Origin: Zanthoxylum bungeanum
Taxonomy: Eukaryota; Streptophyta; Magnoliopsida; Sapindales; Rutaceae
NCBI GenBank assembly: GCA_019454045.1
Contig: SKCR01049646.1
Coordinates: forward strand, 62,001 to 126,000
DNA length: 64,000 nucleotides
Direction: 5' to 3'
The position numbers and the translations under genes are program-made. Under the pieces are notes generated by a model, which saw only the letters and a list, made by a program, of their open reading frames with translations, made no database searches and was not told the origin of the DNA. Positions 46,089 to 59,247 of this stretch are shown here, one piece after another (within the stretch, counting starts at the first letter, position 1; each line of letters starts with the position of its first letter).

Positions 46089-46302
46089 TGTTGTAATTTG
46101 TGATGATCCTAACTACTTAATCTTTATTTTGTAATTTTTTATTATTTTATTATTTTGTAACTTATCCCACCATAACTCATCCTTATAAATATAGATGAAC
46201 CCCTTTATAGTTTTGGATCAAAATCAATTCATTCAGAATTAATAAGAAAAACTTGCAGCTTTCAAGGTATCATCTCTTATTCTTTTCATTTATTTCACAA
46301 CA
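46089..46302 (+). repeat. COP3 5' LTR
   Basis: 214 bp, TGTTGTAATTTG to TTTCACAACA. TATAAATATAG near 46184 serves as TATA box. It aligns with 63790-64000. Confidence 0.88.
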
Positions 46303-46550
46303 CGTTATCAACACGATTTGTTTTCTATTTATTTATTTTTAACACAATTAAGCAAAGCGGAATGCATTTCAAAGCCAAAACATCGGCATGATTGGTTTTG
46401 ATACCGAACCGTCATCATCAGCCCCGACCTCATGCTTGAATCAGATCACGATCAAAAGGCTTTGATCATTTAGCTTCTTTCATCATAGACCATATAAATT
46501 ATCAAAGCCATGAATTAGATCATGATAACATTTTTATCATGATATATTTC

Positions 46551-47108
46551 ATTCAGTATATATCGATGATATGAACCTAATTGGGACTCCTGGAGAGCTT
46601 TTAAAAACTGTTAAATATTTGAAAAGAGAATTTGAGATGAAAGACTTGGGAAAAAATAAAATATTATCTCGGCTTGTAGATCGAGCATAAAATTAACGAA
46701 GTATTTATCCATCAGTCTGCATATATTGGAAAAATTCTCAACGTTTCAAAATAGATAATGATCATCCATTAAGTACTCTCATGGTAGTTCGATCTATCTA
46801 TCCTAAAATGGATCAATTTCATCATCCGAAAGAAGATAACGAAGAGATACTGGGTCCATAAGTACTATATCTTATTGAAATTGGTGCTTGCTAGATTTAG
46901 CTCAACACAGCAGACCAGATATTGCATTCTCAGTTAATTTATTGGCAAGATTTAGTTTTTGCACCAACTCGACGACATTGGAATGGTGTCAAACATATAT
47001 TTTGTTATCTTCATGGCACTAAAGACTTGTGATTGTTTTATTCGAATGAACTAACACAAAATCCAGGCATTATTGGTTACGCTGATGTAGGATATCTCTC
47101 TGAACCCA
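46551..47108 (+). pseudogene. COP3 RT/RNase H fragment, first part
   Basis: Reads YIDDMNLIGTPGELLKTVKY then REFEMKDLG, the copia RT block with the Y-x-D-D box (second D retained). After several frame changes come TRPDIAF-like (QQTRYCILS region near 46910) and IIGYADVGYLSEP, the start of RNase H. The frame is cut at 47108 by GYP2 and resumes at 63145 with PHKACSQTWYVFTY. Stops and shifts are frequent. Confidence 0.8.
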
Positions 47109-48419
47109 TAATGAGCGACTAATATGCATATATTTGCCGCCCCTTTAGCTTAATGTTTTTTGAGTTATCTCAAGTTTTCTGAGTGCTTTGATGTGTTTTA
47201 GGTTCATATGCAGGTAAAATAATATAGAGATTCGATGGAATCAACATGGGATGAAAACAGTAAAATACAGAGCAATTTGGGGAGAATTCGAAGTCAAAAC
47301 GCGCATCCTGACGCTGGATTTTGCGTTTTGACATGCGAATGACGAAACAAGGCCGAGAGTTGAGCGACAGTGCGTCGCGACGCGCTAGTAAAATTAAAGA
47401 GTGCATTGCGATGTGATCAACGTACGTCCTGGGTGTTGCGGAACCAGATTCGGCCCAGACTCAATTTTAAGCAGGAAACACTCCTCGGACCTTCTATATA
47501 AGAAATAACTCATCCCAAAACCAAAAGAGGAGTTTCATAAACTAATTTTACAGCCACCAAAAGAGATTTTTGAAGGAGAAGACAAGAACACAGCAGAAGA
47601 ACACAACACAAAAACTCAACAGGAAGGAGCGAGGGACTGGCGATCTCGACAAAGTTTCTTCTATCCTTTACTTCTTTAATGTTTTATTTATCATTGAATA
47701 TTTATTTGGAGTTTCTGAGCATGTGTAGTAACTAAATCTTAATCTGGGATTGTGATGAAACCCGTATTTATGAACCTATAAATTGATTTTCTTATACTTT
47801 GTGTGATATTTTGATTTATTTATTGAATCTTATGCATAATTCTTCTTGCTGCTTGATCGCCAATAGATTGATGTGGTAAACGTAGATGAACTTGACAAAT
47901 GAATTTTAGGTTTAGCCTTAGATTCAATATCACACGATCTCATCTTAGGGATTTCCTTCCAAGATAGAAATATACTTATAGGGCGGGTGTAGCCATATTG
48001 GAACTTGTTCTTAATAAGTTTGGGTGATTTAGTTGACATAGAAATATAGTTAATTAAGTTACTTTGGATATTTTCACTCGACCATCGAAAAAGGCTTATG
48101 AATATCTTAGTGTTCCAGGTTAATAAACCAATATATTACACAAATATAGGATAATCAATTCATCTTTAGAATAATATTAGGTAGATTCATAACCCTTGAT
48201 GCTTTCTCTCTTTGATTATCTATACAAACTTTCAATTTATATTTATTTGCATTAGCTTTAGTTCAAACTCAAAATAAAATCACATTAATTTAATTAGATA
48301 CTCGTAGGTCATTAGTCTTAATAATTAGTAACATAGGTGATAAGTCCTCGTGGGATCGATAACTTTTTATATTTCTTGAGCGATACGTGCGCTTGTGTAA
48401 CGTGTGAAAATCGCGATCA
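47109..48419 (+). repeat. GYP2 5' LTR
   Basis: 1311 bp; start TAATGAGCGACTAATATGC (TG decayed to TA), end CGCGATCA. TATATAAG lies near 47497. Contains GCGTCGCGACGC (47372-47383) and the block AGTCCTCGTGGGATCGATA near its end, shared with SOLO4. Confidence 0.88.
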
Positions 48420-48425
48420 AGTTTT

Positions 48426-48443
48426 TGGCGCTGTTGCTGGAGA
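48426..48443 (+). other. GYP2 primer binding site
   Basis: TGGCGCTGTTGCTGGAGA, close to TGGCGCCGTTGCCGGGGA, the Athila/Tat-type site usually assigned to aspartate tRNA, six bases after the LTR. Confidence 0.88.
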
Positions 48444-48557
48444 CTTGTTATAACCTTTATTATTAATTTTAGGCCTAAGTAGTTTACTAGTATATAGTCG
48501 TTCTTTTTATTTTTATTTTTATCACTATAGTTCTAAATAAGGTTCTCGAGCTATTAC

Positions 48558-49592
48558 ATGAAACAGAGTAAAAGCTATAAATTCCTTTCGTTTGTCCCAG
48601 AAATCGAAAGAACCCTCCGACAGTTGAGAAGAGATAGGCGAGAATATCAAGAGGCGCAGCTCAACATGAACAATCAGGAACCTGAACCCTTGGAAGAAGC
48701 ACCATCAATTCCCATTCCGGATAGGACAATCCTTGTGGTTGACGGGTTCATCTCTTGCATTGTTCTGCCACCCCTGCCCGTAAACACTTGCGATATCAAG
48801 ACATGCATTCAGATGATTCAATAGTCAGTGCAGTTTGGGGGTGATGCACTTGAAGATCCAAAAGTCCACATCACCAGCTTCCTGGAAGTGCGTGACACGT
48901 TTAATTATAATCAAGAGGTAGAGAAAGCGACGCGCTTGCGCACTTTTCCATATTCCTTAAGAGATAAAGTGAATGGATGGCTAAATTCACTACCAGCAGG
49001 GTCCATCAGAACTTGGGAAGACTTGGCAATAAAATTCATCGCAAAATACTTTCCCTCAGCTAGGACTGTAAAATTAAGAAATAACATAACATCTTTCGTA
49101 CAATATGACTCTGAACTCTTTATGAGGCATGAGAGAGGTATAAGAAGATGCTACAGAAATGCCCCCATCATGAGATTGCTAAATAGCTGTAATTATAAAC
49201 TTTTTACAATGGGCTTAGTGAGATGATGAAGTCCACAGTGGATGCAGCCGCGAGAGGTGTAATAATAGGAAAAGGGGAACACCAAGCATGAGACTTATTA
49301 AAAGAAATGGCTAACAATAATTCATTTTGGACAATAGATATGAATAAGTCCTAACGAGTAATGGATGTACACGGGGTCGGGCTCAATCCAGTTATTAGTG
49401 TCAAACTCGACCAAATTTGCAAATGCCTAGAGGTATTGGGTATGCAAGATCTGAAAAATGCTGGTGCCACGAGTACAGAATATATGAAAGGAACGAATGG
49501 GGAGCCAATCAATATGGCGAATCTGTCAACTATGTGAACAACTTCAACAGGTCAAACCATAACCCCTAGTCAAACACCTACAATCTTTGATG
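48558..49592 (+). pseudogene. GYP2 gag, N-terminal part
   Basis: Two open parts: 48558-48824 (N-terminal, with ERTLRQLRRDRREYQEA) and 48828-49226, which matches the retrotransposon gag (capsid) domain: ALEDPKVHITSFLEV, RTFPYSLRDKVNGWL, TWEDLAIKFIAKYFP. A stop at 48822-48824 separates them. Beyond 49226 decayed gag continues (LLKEMANNNSFW near 49297) until A2 interrupts at 49593-49597. The role is capsid assembly. The copy is inactive. Confidence 0.85.
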
Positions 49593-49597
49593 GAAAG

Positions 49598-52096
49598 TGT
49601 TAGGGTTGGTGCTCAGAGTGCCAATCCGGATCGTATTTATGTTGGATTCATAAATACGAACAATTTATTTTTCCATAATATTACATATTTAATGGTGGCA
49701 CCGCTTGTATTTTATATATATATATTCGATCTAATTGCGATTAGATATCTAATTATGATCAGATTGAAACTAAATCTGATTTAGTGATACGTGTATATTA
49801 GAGAAAGACCATAGGATTTATAACGTAGTGCGCAGTTACAACGTAGTTTGTAATTGACATTGGGAAGCATCACTATAAGTTGTATATCCAAAAATAAAGT
49901 TCCTGGTCAAGATTTACTAACACGGGTCGGTTAGTAAAATCCGATGAGACCAGTACATGTCGTATATCGTGACTTGGTCTGATGGTTTATCCCAATGAAC
50001 CATGAGTCTCGGGAGACTCGTATAGACATGTAGGTATTTATTCGATAAACACTGAACGACTCACTGAAGATTTCCTAATAGATGGTACACCAACGTCAAT
50101 AGGAATCTTCTCGAGTTGAGCGAGCATAGTGGCCCTTCGACTTGAAATACCACTGTGGATATATGAGTTATCATCCACACTTTGATGGCAGTCACGTCAC
50201 CAATCTATTTAGATCAGACATCCGTATGTTCGTTGGGTGTGGACTGATGCTCATAATATCCTGTGCGTATCAAGATAGAATTTGTCAGTCATGTGTAGAA
50301 GGCATAGGCATCCTACATATGTTTGCGATCTAGTAAATCCATGGCCATGATATAACTTCGGAATCAAGTTCCGAGTATTATTTAGAGATCGTAAATTTGA
50401 AATTTGACTATATTATACCGAACGGATTTGCCGTTCTTATCTATATCCCAGGTATAATATGGATAACCTCTGTACTTGCATAGTTTAGCGAGATTATCTG
50501 TGGTCATCATAATTCATGAGTGACTGAATTATGGACACGAAATTAGATTTCGTGACGGATAAACCTAAACTTAGAAAGTCTCACAATATGAAGTGTACTC
50601 GTTGAGCACTTGGACAACGCGTTATGAATAATACATATTATTCATAATACTTCATCGTATTAAATGAGTTAATTCGAATCGTTTAAACGGTTAAACGAAA
50701 ACACATGCTTTAGGGGATTTTGGCCAATCGTAATTATTGTGTATTTGTATCTGATACATAATTTGATTAGATACATATTAATTAATTTTCAAATGAGACT
50801 TTGACACATGCCATCAATATATGTATTTGTTATTTAATGTAAATAAAATACATATAAAATAATAATCATATTAATTAATTATTTAAATGTTAAATATTTG
50901 AATAATTAAATGATATACTTTTTTCATAATTGTTATGAAAAATATTTGATTATTATTGGTTACAAATGATATGATTTTATTAAGCTTAAGTGTGCAAATT
51001 TGATTTGTCAAACTTAAAGCTTATCTTATCTTGTTTTGAATTTAATGAAATTAAAATGCCAAATTGATCATTTTAACCCTATAGAGTCGGTCATGAGCAT
51101 TTAAAAAAAGAAAAACTTTTCTTTTCTTCCATAAACTCACCCATGGCCGAAAATAACATCACCATAACACTCTCAAAAGCTCTCAAGTTGGTTTGAAGAA
51201 ACCATGAAGAAAGTGAAGAAAAAAACAAGAAAAGCTTAATGATAATTGGAGATTAAAGGTAAACTTTATCATTCTTGAATTTAGAAAGTTGGTTTATTGT
51301 TCTTGTATTCCTAGAATAGTTCTAGGGTTTCTTTAATTGTTGAAAATTGGGGCTTTTGGTTTTGGTGGATGGATTTGAAGGCCTATTGCATGTGTGAAGT
51401 TGATTTGGATGATATTTTTATAATTTGTTAAAATTGATCATTTGATGATATATTACCATTCTAGAGTGTTATGACCACTCTTGTAATGCCTAGAATTGTT
51501 CTTGGGTGCTTCATTGATGGTGACTTGAATTGGTGTTATGATTAATATTGAAAAAGTTGGATTAAAGCATGAAAAATTGATAATTTTTGTTGTAAAATCA
51601 GATCTGGAAAACTGGGTTTATTTTGATGAAAATGATGTCATTTGAATGTATTGGATGTGTTTTGGGTATTGGAACAATTTCCAGAAATTGTTTCGGAGTT
51701 GAAATAGCAAAAAAGGTGAAAAACGGCGTTATCGGGTGACTTTTGAGCCAACCGGATGACGGCTGCCCAAACAGTGAATTTTTTTACTGTTTGAGCAGCC
51801 CATGAAATTCCCTAATAGTATTGGGCTGACCTAGGAAGCCCTCATATGTATTGGGTAGTCGATTCGGTCAAAAACGTATTATATGCCATTTTACGGAAAA
51901 ATGTTTTCTTAAAAGTTTCGCGATGTTTCTTAGTTATTTTTGTCGTTATTTGATATCGAATAAATATATTTAGGTGAAATATGAATAATTATTCATATTG
52001 GATATTGAATAATTCATTCGGTAATTTAAAAAGTTTTAAAATTATGATTTCGCCCGAACAGCGCTTCTTCGCGCGCCTTTGCCCAAAACCCCAATA
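49598..52096 (+). repeat. A2 5' LTR
   Basis: 2499 bp; TGTTAGGGTTGGTGCTC to AAAACCCCAATA (final CA decayed to TA). H3 is at 50066-50110 (GAAGATTTCCTA/TAGGAATCTTC), H7 at 50508-50533 (CATAATTCA/TGAATTATG) and H8 at 50536-50554. The GGTAAAC site near 51260 aligns with the GTAAGT of family B. Confidence 0.92.
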
Positions 52097-52100
52097 AAAT

Positions 52101-52112
52101 TGGTTCAGAGCA
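52101..52112 (+). other. A2 primer binding site (variant)
   Basis: TGGTTCAGAGCA, which is TGGTATCAGAGCA with one A missing, four bases after the LTR end, in the same spacing as in COP-B. Confidence 0.75.
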
Positions 52113-52446
52113 GGTCTGATCCTTCATCTATTACATTAATCAGGGTTGATATATATATGTAATCTAATTTTGATGTTTGCACATGCACGTAATCTATATG
52201 TTTCTTGAATTTTCGGTTCTACGCTAACGGGAAACGTAACGAAAATTTAATAGTTAAGTTAGTTATGTTTTCTAAAGGTAGAATTGAATTGTTTAGAAAA
52301 TGATCTAAATTAAAATTCTGCATATGATGTAGAACAATGCTTCCTTGAGGAATATCCCCGCTTAAATAAAGCTGTAAAGTAACGTGTATTGGATGCATAT
52401 TTCTTGGTCTGTCTTGTCAATACGGTTTTTGGGTATCTTTCTATGG

Positions 52447-52772
52447 CTGCATCTAAGATCGTGCCAAAGCAGTGAGGGTGTAGTTGATAGAATTTTATCC
52501 ATGCCAGATGTATATTTGATACTAGACAAATTCAAGTGAAAGTGGAAATCATGAACGTGCCAAAGCTGTCAGGACTACATCGGTAGCTTGAGTTTGTCAT
52601 TGGCAAGTGAAGCCTTGATACCCCTCATTGTGAACGTGCCAAAGCTGTCATAACGAGAAACGGTCAGGACCAAAATCAGGAGTCACAATGAGTGTGATTG
52701 ACAATAAGTTGTCTACCTAATGAATATACGTTGGCGAGATCGTGTCAAAGCTGTGAGTCGAAATATATTCAT
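52447..52772 (+). other. A2 leader array: four stem-loops with CGTGCC motif
   Basis: CGTGCCAAAGC(T/A)GT occurs at about 52460, 52556 and 52635, with CGTGTCAAAGCTGT at 52741. Unit 1 is closed by CTGCATCT with GGGTGTAG (52447-52483, with wobble pairs) and unit 4 by ATGAATATA/TATATTCAT (52720-52772). The region keeps its order and spacing relative to COP-B 33257-33582, although there is no gag downstream to constrain it. Confidence 0.72.
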
Positions 52773-55700
52773 GAGGTCCTATTCTCACTATGGAATTTGA
52801 TTTAATTATTGAATTCCCGTTTTCCGTTAGGGATTACGATATTACGTAAAGTAGTGGGAGACACTGCTGGTTAAAATCCATAACTAAGGCAATGCGTAAT
52901 TTTATGAAAATTGCTGATTTTGTTTTCCTTTATTCTATATTGTTAATAGAATTATACTTCTAATCCATTGCATGCATATTATTTGAATATGTTTTCTGAT
53001 TTCTCTTATGGTTTCAAATTTCTAGAATAGGTTCTAGAATTTAAGTTGACTTGGATATTGTTAGATTAGTTAAAACCATCGGGAACTGTTGTTTCGGTTT
53101 TCTTGAAAATCAATATGGTTATTGACTTAATTACTAAGTCACGATAAGTAATCTAAATATATATATGTTTTAGGACATAATAGTCTAGAAAGAATAGTTT
53201 CTTGTGCAGTAAGAATTAACGTGAATTAGTTCATGTCTCGAGATTCTTGTCTGACATTAAGAAAATCTCATTAGGTATTTGTTTATCTTATAATGACGTT
53301 TCTTGGCTTTAGTGACTTTTAGAAGTCACGTGTTTGACACAGTTTGCTAATCAATTATTTACAATTGTTGTGAATAATTGAAGGCAAATTATAAAGATAA
53401 AGAAATGAGATGTGTATAGTTGTGTATAGGGAATATCGATTCTCACAATACAACAATTATAGGTATTGGATATCAGATCTCCCATCTAGTTATTTAAAAT
53501 ATTGTTTAATGATTATTTTGATATTTGATATCAGATTTTACGACTATCGGATAGTTACTTGTTCCTTATAAATAGTTGTTACATATTTTAATTTACTAGT
53601 AGTGTCATTGATAAGAAGATAAACATTAAGAAAAATATTCACTTAATTAAATTACTTAGAACAGTACTTTCTGAGATTCTATAACATAAGCATTAGATGC
53701 TTACTCAGTATGGTAAAGGATGGTCTGATACAATATCACACCATATATCCTTATCCATTTAATGAATATTGTATTTAGGATGTGATTAAATCTCATTTAT
53801 CAATGATCGTCATTGGATCACAGATTTATTATATTAATACATTGGATGTATGTAGTTTAATGAATTATAAATTTTCATTGATAGTTTTCTTTACTTCGTA
53901 ACTTAGTTAATGAATTGTCATGACTTGGTTACATGTTTCTAAAAGAATATATATTGGACGTCTTGAATGGTTCGAGAACTTTCAATATGTTTCTGATGAA
54001 ACGATGATAGAATATTTTGACTGGTTCAAAGTTATTATATTTGAAGTGTTGAAAACTATATCTTTAAAATTCATCGTTAGTCTTTGAATTGTTCAAAGAT
54101 GTTTGATATGATCAAACATATGAATTTATGGCAACTAGTTCTAAAGTTGTTTAATGAATGTGATTCTTACTCAATATGATTCTTCTACGATTCCATCGTG
54201 ATGGAATTGGTCAGTGTGAGAAATCGAATCTTATATGATATGATTCGTTTGATATTGAGTGTTACCGAATTAGTTTCAATACTCTTGGGGTTATGCTTCA
54301 GTTACACTATTTCATCTTTTAAATTAATGTTCCATTAGTTTCTACAGTTGCGTATATGATATGTATAAGTAGAAAATTCAAATCTTGAAAAGTTTGAGAT
54401 TTGAATCTTTTTTTGTATAATGGTTATATAATTGAAAATACTTGCGCCTCAGAGGTACAAGTAAAAGTTTATCATTTATTCTATTTAAAAGAATATTGTA
54501 TTCTATTTGATAGAATATCTTTTCTATAATCTCGTGTAATAAAATTATTTTATTACTTGGTGTGTAACATCAGATGTTAACGATTGTAGAAAGACTTGAC
54601 TTATTGAAGTCAAATGTGAGAGTGATAAACTGTAATGGAACTACATAATTAATTAGATGAAATGACCCTACGATATCTTCTGTATAAGTTCAATAGGATG
54701 TCAGAATCATTTACAAAGTATTTGATACTTATTGGTTCTGTTGTTTTCTTATCGAAGAAAATTATCCTAAAACTTATAGTGGGAGCGATATTTGATATCG
54801 ATTTCGGAAATTACATTTGAACCATAGATCTAAGGTTGTTCATAGCTTACTACGATCAAGTTTTGAACCTGATTAAGCTTTCGTTATGAATAGTTCATAA
54901 AATGTGCAAATTGTTTGTGCAACAAAAGTAATGTGAGCTAATTAAAGGTTTGACCTTTACATTATGACAGTAAGAAAGGTTTTGCTCAGTGATCTATCGT
55001 AGATTCTGAGGAAACTTGTCTCTAGTCGCACTGATTGAACAATTAAAGATCTGTTGGTTAATGTTGATATTGAACTGTGCATTTTGGCTAAAGAATGTAA
55101 AGTGGTGTTCCTGAATGTTTTCTTCGAATGAGAGATCCGTTGTGATTTCTTTGTTTGAAGAGTTCATTCTAGAATGGCCCTAGAGTTTGTATTCTACTAA
55201 GATCACAATTTGATATACTAGCTTATAAAGCTTATTGTAAACTCAGATAAGCTTTCCGAAAATCTGTGTTCTCTAATTTTGATATAGTCAGATTGCCTGA
55301 TTTTATCAAAATATAGAGAATACATATTTGATAGTAGGGCCAGTGGGAGCGTGCAATTTCTTTCTAGTATTATATATCCTAATGACATTATCATTATTAA
55401 TGTAATAATGAAATGTTTGTAAGGTAAAAGGTTTACTTAAGTATTCTTTTCTCCGTGAAAGCAGTGGGAGTAGTTTCTGATATATTTGAAATAAAGTTTT
55501 ATATATGATATAAAACAATAGACTTGTGAGATATTCCCATTAGTCGTGCATTAGATATGATCTAATAAAGGACACAACAAGACTATATGTATGATAGTTA
55601 GTATAACTGTTTGACAGTTAATGTGTCTCTTGTATATAGTATTAATCGTTCATAAATGATGATTTCTTTATCGAAAGAGAAATTGATTAGAATGTCTAGT

Positions 55701-56403
55701 CAGTCTGATACCTCATATGATGATAGCATAATGAATACTATATGATGTGCGATTAAAGATATCAATTTAATTGTAATTGTTACGAGTTATTTTGATATGT
55801 TGTAGACCATAGGATTTATCTTGAAACATGCTCTTTGTGATCTTTGAGATATTAAGAATAAGTTTCTAATTCATGGAGAATATAATCTGCAACCATTAGG
55901 GTCAGATTAGTTTTGAGTCTAATTATGACATTAGATAGTGTATGTCATATAAAGTCAGAAAAGATGCAGTGGGAGTGTCACGGTGGATTCTACTGAATTA
56001 GTAGAATTTGTTGTAACTTATTAAGTATTGACTTATGAAGTTGCATAGTGATCTCATAGATTAGAAGTTTTGATATTAGTGTTGTGCTTGCGGTTGTCTG
56101 AATAGTATTTGGATTTGATCCCTAAATACATAGACAACTTCGTAGCTATAACATAATATTGATGTCGTAGAATATGGATTCTACAATTGGCATAGTGATC
56201 TCATATTGACGTAGAACTTGGATTCTACAAAATATTAATGATGTTGGCTATAGAAAACAATTGGGTTTGTTGGATAGATTCAATTTATTAAAGCGGGCTT
56301 ACTTGTTGTTGCCTACCTCTTGAGTGTTAGGTGAGCTCTTGAGGGTCATGAGTATGTGATACACATTGAGATGTGTATATGATACCATGGATTGGCACTA
56401 GAG
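52773..56403 (+). other. A2 internal region, non-coding, with repeated PPT-like motifs
   Basis: No supported gene. AGTGGGAG occurs at 54779-54786, 55342-55349, 55463-55470 and 55968-55975, each in purine-rich context, before the true PPT at 56404-56417. The first four have counterparts in A1. The sequence is AT-rich, with GGATTCTAC echoes near 55982, 56176 and 56216. Confidence 0.65.
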
Positions 56404-56417
56404 CAAGTGAGAGAAAT
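56404..56417 (+). other. A2 polypurine tract
   Basis: CAAGTGAGAGAAAT directly before the 3' LTR, preceded by GGCACTAGAG as in COP-B. Confidence 0.8.
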
Positions 56418-59242
56418 TGTTAGGGTTGGTGCTCAGAGTGCCAATCCGGATCGTATTTATGTCCGATTCATAAATACGAATAATTCTTTTTTCCATAATA
56501 TTACTTATTTAATGGTGGCACCTCTTGTCTTTTATATACATATTCGATCTAATTGCGATTAGATATCTAATTATGATTATATTGAAACTAAATCTGATTT
56601 AGTGATACGTGTATATTAGCCAAAGACCCTAGGATTTACAACGTAGTGCGCGGTTACAACATAGTTTGTAATTGACATTGGGAAGCGTCACTATAAGTTG
56701 TATATCCTTAAATAAAGTTACTGGTCAAGATTTACTAACACGGGTCGGTTAGTAAAATCCGCTGAGACTAGTACATATCGTATATTGTGACTTGGTCCGA
56801 TGGTTCATTCTAATGAACCATGAGTCTCGAGAGACTCGTATAGACATGTAGGTATTTATTTGATAAACACTGAACGACTCACTGAAGATTTCCTAATAGA
56901 TGGTACACCAACGTCAATAGGAATCTTCTCGAGTTGAGCGAGCATAATGGTCATTTGACATTGGGAAGCATCACTATAAGTTGTATATCCTTAAATAAAG
57001 TTACTGGTCAAGATTTACTAACACGGGTCGGCTAGTAAAATCTGCTGAGACCAGTACATATCGTATATCGTGACTTGGTCTGATGGTTCATTCTAATGAA
57101 CGATGAGTCTCGAGAGACTCGTATAGACATGTAGGTGTTTATTTGATAAACACTGAACGACTCACTGAAGATTTCCTAATAGATGGTACACCAACGTCAA
57201 TAGGAATCTTCTCGAGTTGAGTGAGCATAGTGGTCATTTGACTTGAAATACCACTGTGGATATATGAGTTATCATCCACACTTTGATGACAGTCACGTCA
57301 CCGATCTATTTAGATCAGACCTCCGCTTGTTCGTTGGGTGTGGACTGATGCTCATGATATCCTGTGCATATCAAGATAGAATCTGTCAGTCTTGTGTACA
57401 AGGCATAGGCATCCTACAGGTGTTTGCGATCGAGTAAATCCATGACCGTGGTATAACTTCGGAATCAAGTTCCGAGTGTTATTTAGAGATCATAAATTTG
57501 AAAGTCGACTATATTATATCGAACGGATTTGACGTTTTATCTATATCTCAGGTATAATATGGATAGCCTATAACGGAGGGATTATACGTATGTAATGACC
57601 TCGACTTGCATAGTTTAGCGAGATTATTTGTGGTCGTCATAATTCATGAGTGGGTGAATTATGGACCCGAAATTGGATTCGTGATAGATAAACCTAAACT
57701 TAGAAAGTCCCACAAAATGAAGTGTACTCGTTGAGCACTTGGGCAACACATTATGAATAATACATATTATTCATAATACTTCATCAGATTAAATGAGTTA
57801 ATTCGAATCGTTTAAACGGTTAAACGAAAACACATGCTTTAAGGGATTTTGGTCAATCGTAATTATTGTGTATTTGTATCTCATACATAATTTGATTAGA
57901 TACACATTAATTAATTGTCAAATGAGACTTTGACACATGCCATTAATATATGTATTTGTTATTTAATGTAAATAAAATACATATATAATAATAATCATAT
58001 TAATTAATTATTTAATTATTTAAATGTTAAATATTTGAAAATTAAATGATATATTTTTTCATAATTGTTATGAAAAATGTTTGATTATTATTAGTTACAA
58101 ATTACATGATTTTATTAAGCTTAAGTGTGCAAATTTGATTTTTCAAACTTAAAGCTTATCTTATCTTGTTTTTAATTTAATGAAATTAAAATGTAAAATT
58201 GACCATTTTAACCCTATAGAGTCGGTCATGAGCATTTAAAAAAAGAAAAATTTTTCTTTTCTTCCATAAGCTCACCCGTGGCTGAAAATAACATCACCAA
58301 AACACTCTCAAAATCTCTCAAGTTGGTTTGAAGAAACCATGAAGAAAGTGAAGAAAAAAACAAGAAAAGCTTAAGGATAATTGGAGATTAAAGGTAATCT
58401 TTATCATTCTTGAGTTTAGAAAGTTGGTTTCTTGTTCTTGTATTCCTAGAATAGTTCTAGGGTTTCTTTAATTGTTGAAAATTGGGGCTTTTGGTTTTGG
58501 TGGATGGATTTGAAGGCATATTGCATGTGTGAAATTGATTTGGATGATATTATTGTAATATTTATTAAAATTGATCATTTGATGATATGTTACCATTCTA
58601 GAGTGTTATGACCACTCTTGTAATGCCTAGAATTATTTTTGGGTGCTTCATTGGTGGTGACTTGAATTGGTGTTATTATTAATATGATTAATGTTGAAAA
58701 AGTTGGATTAAAGCATGAAAAATTGATAATTTTTGTTGCAAAATCAGATCTGTAAAAACTAGGTTGATTGTGATGAAAATAATGTCATTTGAATGTATTG
58801 GATGTGTTTTGGGTATTGGAACAATTGCTGGAAATTATTTCGGAGTTGAAATAAGCGAAAACGGCGAAAAACGACGTTACCGGGTGACTTTTGAGCCAAC
58901 CGAGTGACGACTGCCCAAACAGTGAATTTGTCATTGTTTGGGCAGTCCATGAACTGCCCTAATACTATTGGGGCTGACCTGGGCAGCCCTCATGTGTATT
59001 GGGTAGTCGGTTCAGTCAAAAACGTGTTTTATGTCATTTTACATATAAACATTTTCGTAAAAATTTCGCGACATTTCTTAGTTATTTGTCGTTATTTGAT
59101 ATCGAATAAATATGTTTTGGTGAAATATGAATGAATTATTCATATTGAATATTAAATAATTCATTCGGTAATTTAAAAAGTTTTAAAATTATGATTTCGC
59201 CCGAACAGCGCTTCCGCTGCGCCTTTGCCCAAAACCCCAACA
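56418..59242 (+). repeat. A2 3' LTR, with internal tandem duplication
   Basis: 2825 bp; TGTTAGGGTTGGTGCTC to AAAACCCCAACA. It is 326 bases longer than the 5' LTR, mostly because 56672-56954 is repeated at 56955-57237. H3 therefore occurs twice (56884-56928 and 57167-57211). H7 is at about 57648-57673; H8 is decayed. Confidence 0.9.
56672..57237 (+). repeat. 283-bp tandem duplication within the A2 3' LTR
   Basis: Two copies, both starting TTGACATTGGGAAGC and ending near GTGGTCA/ATGGTCAT. Small differences exist between copies. The duplication is absent from the 5' LTR, so it post-dates insertion. It duplicates stem-loops H1-H3. Confidence 0.88.
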
Positions 59243-59247
59243 GAAAG

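Larger units (their letters stand above)
49598..59242 (+). mobile_element. A2: family-A non-autonomous LTR retrotransposon (LARD-like)
   Basis: 9645 bp with exact TSD GAAAG (49593-49597 and 59243-59247). It inserts in GYP2 gag codons, which resume as KDHPNFGWK-like sequence. LTRs are 49598-52096 and 56418-59242, with PBS at 52101 and PPT at 56404-56417. The 4.3 kb internal region has no gag or pol reading frame on either strand. The leader array and PPT context match COP-B, and the 3' internal part matches A1. The non-coding body with intact retrotransposon signals suggests mobilisation by proteins of a related copia element. Confidence 0.9.
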
